Assembly (NCBI GenBank): GCA_020080175.1
Contig: JAGHQL010000004.1
Location: 62,001 to 126,000 of the forward strand
Direction of reading: 5' to 3'
DNA from: Glutinoglossum americanum
Lineage: Eukaryota; Ascomycota; Geoglossomycetes; Geoglossales; Geoglossaceae
DNA length: 64,000 bases
In this document: one piece after another, positions 55,736-64,000 of the stretch
Layout of the letters: the number at the start of each line of letters is the position of its first letter
How positions within the stretch are numbered: the stretch's first letter is position 1
The notes under the pieces: model-generated
The model's database searches: none
Told to the model about the DNA's origin: nothing
What the model saw: only the letters and a program-made list of their open reading frames with translations
Translations under genes and position numbers: made by a program

Positions 55736-56695
55736 ATGACGCACCCAAAGCCAGTGGCCCCAGATCGACTTTCTGATCATCTTATCCCTATCTCTCTCGT
55801 TGGTGGCCGATACCTAGTCTTTGACATCGATGTCATAACATATCTTCGCGCACAACACCACATTTGTGGTGTGTTGACGGGGAGTATTCCTCACCTTCCA
55901 CAACAAAATGTCTTCTTAGGGATCCCGATAGAACTCATGCCCGAAGAGGTACGGCTACTAGTGGAGAAAGGCGTCGCATTTATTGTTGACGATGTGGCAT
56001 GGCATCGAAAAGGGCTGAAGGAACTTAGAGATGAGGATAAGAACGCATTTTTGCAGACCCTAGAAACTCGAGGATGGGACGCAGCAAAAGTGGCGGAACA
56101 GTGGGCGAAAGAGAGGTCAGAGAATGCCTTGAAGAAGCAGGGCATGAAGATACCTACTTCTGCGGAGACAAGCTCTCCAGCCGCTACGCAAGAGGAGGTC
56201 GGCAGTGCGAACAAAAGCGATAACGCCGATGAATCCCTCTTCTTCAACTCTTCGCCACCACAACCACCATCACCAAGAGGCCCTTTCCACCGCCGTGCAC
56301 CAACCACCCCTAGTTCACCCCACATCATCACACCCACAACCTCCTACCCACCCCTCCCTTCTCCACAACCCACATCCCTCCTACCCCCCGTCCCACCCTC
56401 CTACCCCCTCTACGCCCACCTCCACTCTAAAAACTACTTCCTCAGCCCCGGTCTCCGCTTCGGTTGCCAATACCTCGCCTACCCTGGCGATCCTTTACGG
56501 TTCCACAGCCACTTCCTAGCTGTGGGATTCGGATGGGATGAGGAGTTTAGTTTGCTGGATCTGGTTGCCGGAGGGAGGTTGGGGACGGGAGTTAAGAAGG
56601 GGTTTTTGATTGGTGGATTGGAGCCGGAGAATGAGCGGGAGGTGCGAGAGGGAGATGGAGTGAAGACCTTTTGTATCGAGTGGGGTGGGATGTGA
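55736..56695 (+). CDS. sen34: tRNA-splicing endonuclease catalytic subunit SEN34
   Basis: Single exon of 319 residues. Sen34 cuts the 3' splice site of intron-containing pre-tRNAs within the Sen2-Sen15-Sen34-Sen54 complex. The N-terminal domain has GGRYLVFDIDVITYLRAQHHICG and LGIPIELMPEEVRLLVEKG, then a Lys/Glu-rich helix and a Pro/Ser-rich linker (about 170-215). The C-terminal nuclease domain has all three catalytic positions: Tyr 249 in LAYPGDP, His 257 in RFHSHF, and Lys 287 in GVKKGFLIG. The ATG at 55736 (MTHPK) is chosen over an in-frame GTG three codons upstream. Its substrate class is represented in this window by the tRNA-Thr gene. Confidence 0.93.
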   Translation: MTHPKPVAPDRLSDHLIPISLVGGRYLVFDIDVITYLRAQHHICGVLTGSIPHLPQQNVFLGIPIELMPEEVRLLVEKGVAFIVDDVAWHRKGLKELRDEDKNAFLQTLETRGWDAAKVAEQWAKERSENALKKQGMKIPTSAETSSPAATQEEVGSANKSDNADESLFFNSSPPQPPSPRGPFHRRAPTTPSSPHIITPTTSYPPLPSPQPTSLLPPVPPSYPLYAHLHSKNYFLSPGLRFGCQYLAYPGDPLRFHSHFLAVGFGWDEEFSLLDLVAGGRLGTGVKKGFLIGGLEPENEREVREGDGVKTFCIEWGGM

Positions 56696-57904
56696 TGGGA
56701 ACTAGGATTTTTTGGAACCCACTAAAAGGGGTCAGATTCGCGAGCAGTTTTGGACTCTGGAGCTCCCGGCTCCCGGCTAACACTACTCATCCCTCAACAC
56801 CACGCCAGTGCCTACACCCTCGGCCATTTCCAAAACCAAACCCAACTGCATAAAAACCGGTAAGCAGCCCTCCATTCCTCCTCCAGCCAATACAAACAAA
56901 TTTCATTTCCATTCCCCAATACCTGGCCAAAATTCACCAGGGGAGAATTTGGCTACAGCCGGGCGAACCTCTCGTATTCTCTTTATCTAAACGACCCGCC
57001 GGTGTGTTCGTGTATGTGCTGGAGGACTCCCGTTGACTGACTCCAACTAGGGACTAGGGTGAGGCCTTTCTTTGCCCTCATAGAAATGGGAAATTGATCT
57101 CCACACCATTGGCGAACGTTGGGAGCCCTCCCTGGTTACAAACCTCTATAGGGCTATAATAGGAAGTATGGGAGAAACCTTCGGGATAAGACATAATGGC
57201 TTGACGGCACACGATGTCACATTAACTTTCACCACTCTTGTTCTATTGGCGGCATCCCAAGATAGACTCCAAGAGATGTTACGTGTAGTGCGCACTCTCA
57301 TGCCACGAAGTCAGCACAGTAATCACATTGACCATAACCCGCATTGAACAAATCCAAAATAAAAGTGACTATATGTGCAACCCGAATGGAAATTTTCAAA
57401 CACCCGAAAAAAAGATACCCAGCACGCTCCTGCAAAGCCGTGAAGCCGATGACTATAGCCGTAGCTGCAGCCTTGGGCTAAAATCCCAACCCGCTAGACC
57501 CTCTACAAGTCAAAAGAGGGCGATAAAAAAAAAAGCAGGCAGGGTGGGAGAGGGAAAATAAAAGAGTACTTTTGATACACCGCAAGCAAACAACACAAAA
57601 CACTCCGCCTAGGGTAGCATCACATATAGAGATCAGGTAAGACATCAGGAGAAAGAGGAGAGAAATGGTAAACAAAACAGGCATTAGTAATTTTCTTATG
57701 TAAAAAAAGAAAAAAAAAACGCCCCCCTCCCAACCACAACGACGCGACAATGGGGGCCCCCATCAAACGCCTTGGTAACGCCTTAGTTTTCAATCTTCGA
57801 GTAAAAGGAGAAGATCCTAAAGAGAGAGAGAGAAAAGATAGAAAGGATAGCAAATTGGGCGTGATGGTGACGGGAAGTAACGTCTCCTCCTCCCCCAAGC
57901 TGAC
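56696..57904. other. Convergent 3' regions of sen34 and ynd1
   Basis: 1.2 kb between facing stops. The ynd1 side carries purine-rich simple sequence on the + strand, including an A-rich run near 57703-57719, a GA run near 57821-57836 and a run of C. No coding frame with support. A long ynd1 3' UTR is inferred. Confidence 0.45.
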
Positions 57905-60352
57905 CTAATCTGAGTGCGACATCAACGGTGATGCCAATGGACTCTTCACCCGGCTCGGGCTCCCATTTCGACTCCTTTTCCCCCCGCCGCTAGACGATGA
58001 ACCGCCCAAGAAGGAAGACGACATCTTCGGGCTCGTCAGTGGTGCGAGTCGCTCCCGGCTCTCCGTGCGGATTACGAGGCCGCTCCTGTCCATGGCGTTG
58101 GAAACAACGATGCCGGGTGGGCCTAGGCCTAGGCCTTGACCCTGTGTGACGATGTTGTCGAAGTAACCCCCGGAGCCTTGCGAGAAGTTGGTCTTTAACC
58201 GCGGGGTTGCCCAGCCAGAGGAACGGCCTGCGTCGTGGCTGCTGTCGCTGGAATCGGAGTGGTCGTTTTCTTCGTCCACGTAGGCAAGCTCGAACTCAGC
58301 TGTGCCGTCCCCACTCTCCATAAGACGCTCGTAACTCGGGCCAGTGGCATTTCCGAGATTGAACAAGTTCCTCGGCCCCTTGGAGCGGAAACCACCAGAA
58401 CGGCCGAATCTACCGCCGAAGCGGCGGAATAACCGCGCTCGGCGTTCGCGGCCCAGTAGGAAGTAGACGGCCAGGCCGATGATGAGTGCGAAGAGTATAA
58501 AACCTGGAATGCGACGTGTGGAACTCATACCCAACCCCCCTCTATGCCATTCGGCATCCTCTTCATCCAAGGGCTCGTTGTCAATACCACTGCTCGAATT
58601 AGAAACAGGATCAAACTTCGAGCCGGCATATTGAAAGTCTGACGGAATGCCCTTGACATTGCTACCAAAACCTACAGGTAAACCTTGGTCCTCCGGGGGA
58701 ATCTGGCTAGCCGCGTAAAGTACAATCTTTCCGAGAGTCCAGCTGACTTCCATGCCTAGAATCTTGTCAAACGGTTGGAAAGCATCAATGAACCCTAAAC
58801 CCCTAGCGCGCTTGATCATGGTACTCGTGACATTGTGCGTGTGCCCATCGCCTTTGGGGTCGTCCATTCCGAGTCGCGGGATCCCGATGCCGTCGTGCAA
58901 GACGTTGATGAGCCAGGAGGCTTTAAAACAAACTTCCAGTACTGTCTTTTCGGTGACCTTCTTGCCCCACTTCTTATTGCGCACGTGGGTCGATATCGTG
59001 TCCCAATCCTGACTGCAGAAATCTTTGACACTGTTTTGGTAAGCCTCGTAATCGTACTTCCCGCCCTTGTGCCCCAACTCAAAGATCCCGTGGGTGGTAT
59101 GCCAGTATTCAGATACCCCCACAAAATGGTTGACGTCAAAATCGATGGCGGGGACATGCACACCATGTAACAAACAAGGCGTATCTTCGCAAGGAGCGTC
59201 CTTGTCAAGTAGGGGGAAGGTTTGCCGTAGACATTCATCGAAGCGTCCGGTCCCCAGTAAGTGCGGCTCACTCTCACCAGAGTCTCCCGAGTCCTGATCG
59301 ATCACTTCGCCATTCTGCGTGATGGTCAATCCAACCGGCAAACAGGGATCCCGGATCTCCTTCCCGTCGCCACCGGTAGCTAGTAGTAAAGCCTCGACAA
59401 AACGTTTCCTGGCCTCGTTGACGCCAAATCCCAGCCACGTTGTGACGAAGACCCTATACTCCATCGACATGCCATCGAGCGACCTCATTCTCAAGAGCCT
59501 CAGGTCGTTCGCATGTTTTTCGGCCTCCGTGGCGTTGGGCGCAAATGCAATCTGTGCAGATGCTCCTCCCATGTCGAGGAAACCATAAGTGTGGTGGCCT
59601 TTCCCATGGTCATGCTCCTCAGGTGAGTCGAACCCTCCGAGCAGGTAATTCGCCGCGACCCAGCCGTACAGACCCTCCGTCTCCCCCGGGATGGCTTGAA
59701 TATGCAAATCGCAGTCGGGCAGGAGGAATTTGGTTGTCGTACGGGCGTAGTGGCAGACCTCTGCCAACAGGGCCTTCCGCTGCATCTCCGGCAGCAATCT
59801 CACCCCAGCTGTGGCCAAAAGGAAGATAGGCGTGTCCTGCACGGCATGCTTTGGTATTTGTTCGAGAGCATGTTCGAAGAGCCCTTTAAGATGATCATGA
59901 CCGACTAAAGAAGGCGTCTCGCCAAAGGTCGATATTCCTAAACCCCCAAGCCCGTCAGTCTTCCATCCTGTTTCGTACAAACCTCGCCATTCTCTCTCCA
60001 GCGGATAACGAACCAGGATGTATCTTCTTCGTCCAGTGCTTCTCCGTCTTCAACACCGGAAGGCTTGCTAACTCCTTCTCCTTCGCCTTCCCACGAGCCT
60101 TCATACTGTCAAGCCATTTGTAAATATGAACTCGAGTACCCTATCCCGAGAGGATAAACACATGTCATCAGCTCTCCTTCTCCTCCACAATAGATAATAT
60201 CGACGCCATTGCGCTAAAAAAAACCCCATAGAACGATAGCCTTACCGACGACCCAGCGTCCAGAATAACTCCGTATCGCCCTGTTGATGCAACGCGCGTC
60301 AGCCCTTCCAACTCCTCTCAACACATGGCCAAAACTTACACTTTCCGCCCAT
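57905..60352 (-). CDS. ynd1: Golgi apyrase YND1 (GDA1/CD39 family)
   Basis: Four exons (60352-60340, 60280-60246, 60140-60014, 59937-57905) give 735 residues. Ynd1 hydrolyses nucleoside di- and triphosphates in the Golgi lumen, supporting nucleotide-sugar transport for glycosylation. Apyrase motifs are DAGSSGTRV across intron 2 (ACR1), LLATAGVRLL (ACR2), ETEGLYGWVAANYLLGG (ACR3) and FLDMGGASAQIAF (ACR4). A transmembrane segment lies at about 533-552 (FILFALIIGLAVYFLLG), followed by an Arg-rich then Ser/Gly-rich cytosolic tail, giving the usual Ynd1 topology. The first exon is 13 nt; the start MGGKWRYGVILDAG matches the family and fixes the junctions. Intron 3 (59938-60012) was chosen because it restores HPGISTF. 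Confidence 0.92.
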
Positions 60353-61366
60353 CTATGCCGACGCATTCACCGAACTCGAGCCAGCAGAGTCTTTTTTACC
60401 TCTTATCGCCCGTAGGAAATACGGTACCCAGAGATCGGGAAAATGGCGTTTGCGTGGAGAGAACTCTAGGAGGCTTGGCAAGACGGTTGAATGCGAACAA
60501 GGGGACAAGGCGGCGGCGCAGCAGCGGGTAAGGAAAACCAGTCAAGGCGACTGGGAGGCGCAGCTTAAAGGGTTGTGTGGTTAAACGAATGACTCGAACG
60601 ACTTGCGGCTCAAAATAACATGAAGAAGGCAAGAGAGTGTAAGGAAGTCGCAGAGACCAGACACGGGGTGGCTTATTGTCTCGTCGTTGGGGAAGGGGGG
60701 GGTTTGAGCGAAGGGAAAAAGGAAACCGGAAAAGTTCCAGAGACCAGAGATTACGGGATGCAAAGTGCAAAGCAAGGAGCAAGGCAGAGTACACGCACCC
60801 GAGTACACGCAGTACAATGCATAGGTAGAGATAGCACGGTGCGTGTCTCTCACTCTTGACGCTCTCTAGGCCCGAGCTGCGTACGTAGCACGTATTCCCA
60901 GGATTATCTCATTACCTTTCGGAACGAGTGACGAGGAATGTGCGTGTGTGGCGACCGTCAACGCTTGTACTTGTACTTGTACAGTAGTATACATGCCTGT
61001 TGCCCGGCAGAGACTTGCTTGACTGCCTGTCCGCTTACCCCGACCCCAAGTACTCTCCCGGCAGAGGCAAAGTAACTGGCTCTCCCGCCCCATCGCACCG
61101 AGAAAGACACGCCAACTCTAACAAAACATGGGTGTCGAGCAGAAAGATAACGGCACTCGGCATCCTCCTCCTGCGCAGAATCCACCCGCGACTTGGCCCG
61201 ACGGCAACGCACCTCGAATCTCATCGTGCTATCCCCATTCCGGCAGCCGAACGCCTGAACGCACAATCCCCCACCCACCACAACCAACGATAACAATAAC
61301 AACGACGGCGTTCCAGACAGACGGACGCCCACCACCAAATCGAAAAGGAGGATAAAAATATGTATG

Positions 61367-61387
61367 TATATATATATATATATATAT
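61367..61387. repeat. (TA)n microsatellite
   Basis: Uninterrupted TA dinucleotide run of 21 nt, preceded by tgtatg. Confidence 0.9.
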
Positions 61388-61520
61388 GCGCATAAAAAAT
61401 ACCCCAAAAGAGAAGAAAACCCCCCCCCTTCCCGCCCTTCCCAGAATAAACAAAACTTTTAAATATCCAACATAACATGCAAAGTGCCCTCGGGTGAAGC
61501 GAATCGTGACCGACCTGACC

Positions 61521-61544
61521 CACACACACACACGCACACACACA
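61521..61544. repeat. (CA)n microsatellite
   Basis: CA dinucleotide run with one CG interruption. Confidence 0.85.
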
Positions 61545-61694
61545 ACCCCATCCAACCAACCACCCACGAACATCCCCAAACCCGCAAAGAGCAAAAAAAA
61601 AAGAAAAAAAAAAGAAAGAGGCGTGTGCAAAAAGTATAATAAACAAAACAGACAAACAAACAAAGCCCGAAGCCAAAGCGCCTGGGGTGGCTCC

Positions 61695-61712
61695 ATATAT
61701 ATATATATATAT
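61695..61712. repeat. (AT)n microsatellite
   Basis: Uninterrupted AT dinucleotide run of 18 nt. Confidence 0.9.
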
Positions 61713-61811
61713 TTTTAAATCCTCGCTCCACCGCGATAAGGGACTCGTGTTTTTTTATCGTAATTAAAACCCCGGTCCTCCGCCTTCGTGCGCACACGTA
61801 AGCGCAAGTCC

Positions 61812-61824
61812 GGGGGGGGGGGGG
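61812..61824. repeat. Homopolymer run of 13 G
   Basis: Thirteen consecutive G on the + strand; read length in an assembly at such a run is often uncertain. Confidence 0.85.
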
Positions 61825-61923
61825 CCTTTCCTCCTGGGAAAAAAAATTCATGTCGTCGTCGTTGTCGTCGTCTCCGGCGGAGGAGGCCGCACGAGGCGTG
61901 GGAATCCTTGCCGCAGCCCCCCC

Positions 61924-61940
61924 CTCTCTCTCTCTCTCTC
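61924..61940. repeat. (CT)n microsatellite
   Basis: CT dinucleotide run of 17 nt following a run of C. Confidence 0.85.
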
Positions 61941-63028
61941 CCATTACCCAACAATGTAACAAACCCGTATTTTTCCCAAATTGCGCAGGGTGGCGCCTAA
62001 TCAATTACCCCGTGGGGTACATGCGTACGATTCTCAGCCTTCGCGCTCACTCACATCCTCACCCACGTATACAAAACGCATACACTCTCTCTCTACGTGC
62101 CCTGTAAAATCTCGTATACTCCCTACATACATACATGCCTATCACATCTCTCACTTCGTCTCATCTCCCTCGAAAAATCCCTTTGCGCTCTCCGATAAAG
62201 AAGAGGGAAAGAAAGAAAGAAAAGCCAAAAAAAAACCGATAAAACCAAAGCACCTTTCTTTCTTGCATTGCTGCCCGGGCGAAGAGCAGGACGCAACGCG
62301 GAAAGAAAAAAAAAAACACACGCACACACGTTTGGACCTTCATCATCTGGCGTCTGAAGAAAAAGGGAAAAGAGAAATAAAACACTGCGTGAAGGGAAAC
62401 GAGGAGAAGAATAGGGAAATATGGGGGAAGTGTAGAAAGCAGTTTGGCCTTGCTTACATCGCTTCGAGAAAACACGGCAGGCGGGGAAGAGAAAAACAAA
62501 GATCTTGCAAAGGAGATAAAAGGAGATATACTTAACTGAACCGTCATATGCTGGTCGTATGGTGTCATTTCCGTCATTCGAGAGTGCCCGAGGAAGTTAT
62601 TGCACCCGCGTTCTCTATGGTAGTTTTTGCCCCCGCCGGTGGTTGAAATGAAAAGAATCTACAGCGGCGTATTCCCCTTACTCATCCGTGTTCCCCCTCC
62701 CGTCCACTCCCCCCTAAAATCCGCCGCATGTATATTCCTATATTCCATCACCACCGAGTACAGCGGTGAGTGTATTCCCTTAGAGTAAACCGAAGCAACC
62801 TCGAGCAAGACCGAGCTAGGTCTGAAGCAAAGCGAGATAGCTACCAAACAATGAGTGCCCGATCTAACGCGGTAGTGACAAGGGGAATATGTGGATGGGG
62901 GGGTTGATCCTCTCTATGCAATTAAAAAGAAATAAAAATGAAGTAAAGGCCAAAAGCTTTTTGTTTTATGCAGCGGAGAAGCAAAAAGGAAAGAAGGAGA
63001 GAGTGGGTTAAAAAAACACAGATAGTCC

Positions 63029-64000
63029 TCACAGATTTTGGCCTCCCCAGACAGTTGACAGCCAACTCCCGTCACCGTTGTTCCAATCTTCCAAACTGGT
63101 CCCGTCGACAAATGCGGCGACATCGACCCCGCCGAATCGCTGGTTGAGCTGGTTGAACAATACTTCCTTCTGTTGTTGCTGGGCTTCGGGGTTCCACTGG
63201 TGGGGCAGAGGAGCTTGGATCGACGAATGCTGAGGCATGGGTGGTCCCGTGGCGGGCGAGTATAAATTCGAATCCTGCACGAAACCAGCCGGACCATGGT
63301 ATTGTGTGTGAGGGGTGTTGATGGGGAAGGGGCCATCAGGTCGGCCGAAGGAAGTGCCAAGGCGAGGAGACGGGGAGCTGTGGGAAGGTGAAAACGGTGT
63401 AGCGCTGCCGCCAAGAGGCATGTAGCCTGGGGTGGGGGGCTCGCTGACTTGCTGTGAATGCGGCGAAGAATAGTATTGAGGACCGTAACCCTGGTATCCT
63501 GGAGTAGACAATTTTTGTGAGTAGTTACTACCGACGCCAGATCCACCTTGACCACCCATGCCATTGTAGTTATCCTGATGTTTTGCTGCAGCTGCCACAA
63601 CACTGTTAATGGCTATCCATCTCTCTCTGCCAGAGGCGGTGCGCTCTTCGTCAGCCCTACCTTCAGCTCCATCAATTGCCTCGCTTTTGACTGCAGCATT
63701 CGCTGTATTACTTCTGCCAGCATCGCTCTCAGCGCGATCTTCTTCGGCTTCAACATCGGGCATATCCGTGTCATCGTCGTCCTCCATACTACCAAATTCC
63801 TTCAGTGTCTTCTCTAGAAGCTTGTAGACCTCGAGTCCGCCGCCGGCGCCTCCCTCGCGAAGGGTAAGGTTGCGAGGAACCTCTGCAGATTTGTCAGTTC
63901 CCGAGGCCGCAGCGAGTGCCTTGGTGTTTCGGCGGTAATCCTTTTTAATCTTGACATAATAGTTGTGGACTCTCTTGATGGTCCGGAACCAACCGTCCGC
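63029..64000 (-). CDS. C-terminal part of a probable fungal transcription factor
   Basis: The frame is open from the window edge to the stop at 63029, giving 323 C-terminal residues; the N-terminus lies beyond the window. The first 70 residues contain a helical basic stretch (WFRTIKRVHNYYVKIKKDYRR) and LREGGAGGGLEVYKLLEKTLKEFG. Then come an acidic run (EDDDDTDMPDVEAEED), a Pro/Ser/Tyr/Gln-rich low-complexity region and a short conserved-looking tail with LNQRFGGVDVAAFVDGTSLEDW. This architecture suggests the end of a Zn2Cys6 regulator with fungal-specific middle homology domain. From memory the LREGGAGGG block recalls the cutinase/fatty-acid regulators CTF1/FarA, but this could not be verified. 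No DNA-binding domain is visible in the part present. Confidence 0.6.
   Translation of the reverse strand, partial: ADGWFRTIKRVHNYYVKIKKDYRRNTKALAAASGTDKSAEVPRNLTLREGGAGGGLEVYKLLEKTLKEFGSMEDDDDTDMPDVEAEEDRAESDAGRSNTANAAVKSEAIDGAEGRADEERTASGRERWIAINSVVAAAAKHQDNYNGMGGQGGSGVGSNYSQKLSTPGYQGYGPQYYSSPHSQQVSEPPTPGYMPLGGSATPFSPSHSSPSPRLGTSFGRPDGPFPINTPHTQYHGPAGFVQDSNLYSPATGPPMPQHSSIQAPLPHQWNPEAQQQQKEVLFNQLNQRFGGVDVAAFVDGTSLEDWNNGDGSWLSTVWGGQNL

Larger units (their letters stand above)
60353..63028. other. Simple-sequence-rich intergenic region
   Basis: 2.7 kb between the ynd1 start and the stop of the right-edge gene, both minus strand. From about 61360 to 62350 it is dense in simple sequence: TA runs at 61367-61387 and 61695-61712, CA runs at 61521-61544, a run of 13 G at 61812-61824, CT repeats at 61924-61940, and many A/G-rich tracts. 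Long frames here are low-complexity artefacts. It probably includes the ynd1 promoter and a long 3' UTR of the transcription factor gene. Confidence 0.5.

Noticed and set aside
61221-62004. Several frames of 150-180 codons in the right-hand intergenic region
   Set aside because: They arise from stop-poor simple sequence and encode runs such as repeated Tyr-Ile or Cys-Val. No coding support.
1-64000. Search for transposons, LTR or other virus-like elements, CRISPR arrays, rRNA and biosynthetic gene clusters
   Set aside because: No terminal repeats, reverse transcriptase, transposase, capsid or NRPS/PKS-type sequence was recognised. Dispersed housekeeping genes dominate.

Overview
This window is nuclear DNA of a filamentous ascomycete (Pezizomycotina). 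The evidence is short spliceosomal introns (mostly 47-80 nt, GT-AG, with CTAAC or CTGAC branch sites), the protein families present (fungal GT2-like membrane glycosyltransferase, atypical hexokinase, membrane-anchored GILT homologue, TAO3/PAG1, RBMS-like RRM protein) and alternating gene orientation with compact promoters. The class within Pezizomycotina cannot be fixed from the sequence alone. No transposon, viral relic, CRISPR array or rRNA gene was recognised. Exon coordinates are hand-built from splice signals, reading-frame phase and family knowledge. No transcript or database check was possible.

Layout. Bases 1-12700 hold the 3' end of an unidentified + strand gene, an intron-containing tRNA-Thr(CGT), pop4 (RNase P/MRP subunit) and the very large tao3 (cell morphogenesis scaffold), the last three on the minus strand. 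An eroded ~66-bp tandem repeat starts right after the tao3 stop codon. Bases 12700-19500 hold cprA (P450 reductase) and an RBMS-like RNA-binding gene with a long leader and a 5'-UTR intron. Bases 20300-34400 hold rio2/rpn1 (divergent), a glycosyltransferase/mlh1 pair (divergent, 206 bp apart) and a GILT-like gene/atypical hexokinase pair (divergent). Bases 34400-37600 are gene-poor but contain a two-exon gene for a 129-residue secreted cysteine-rich protein. Bases 37600-48200 hold an aldehyde dehydrogenase/tap42 pair (157 bp apart), the esterase iah1, a 2.7-kb gene-free stretch and tsc1. Bases 48600-60400 hold mrp20/oca1 (divergent), fad1, dbp4/sen34 (divergent) and ynd1. The right end is a simple-sequence-rich 2.7-kb stretch, then the 3' end of a probable transcription factor gene.

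Functionally this is mostly housekeeping. RNA and ribosome biology: pop4, sen34, rio2, dbp4, mrp20, the tRNA and the RRM protein. Proteolysis: rpn1. DNA repair: mlh1. Secretory pathway and wall: ynd1, the glycosyltransferase and tao3. Redox and cofactor supply: cprA, fad1, the GILT homologue and the aldehyde dehydrogenase. Signalling: tap42, tsc1, oca1 and the hexokinase-like regulator. Two TOR-pathway genes (tap42 and tsc1) lie about 4 kb apart. The least expected items are the small secreted cysteine-rich gene, the 3'-UTR minisatellite of tao3, the GC-AG introns and several micro-exons.
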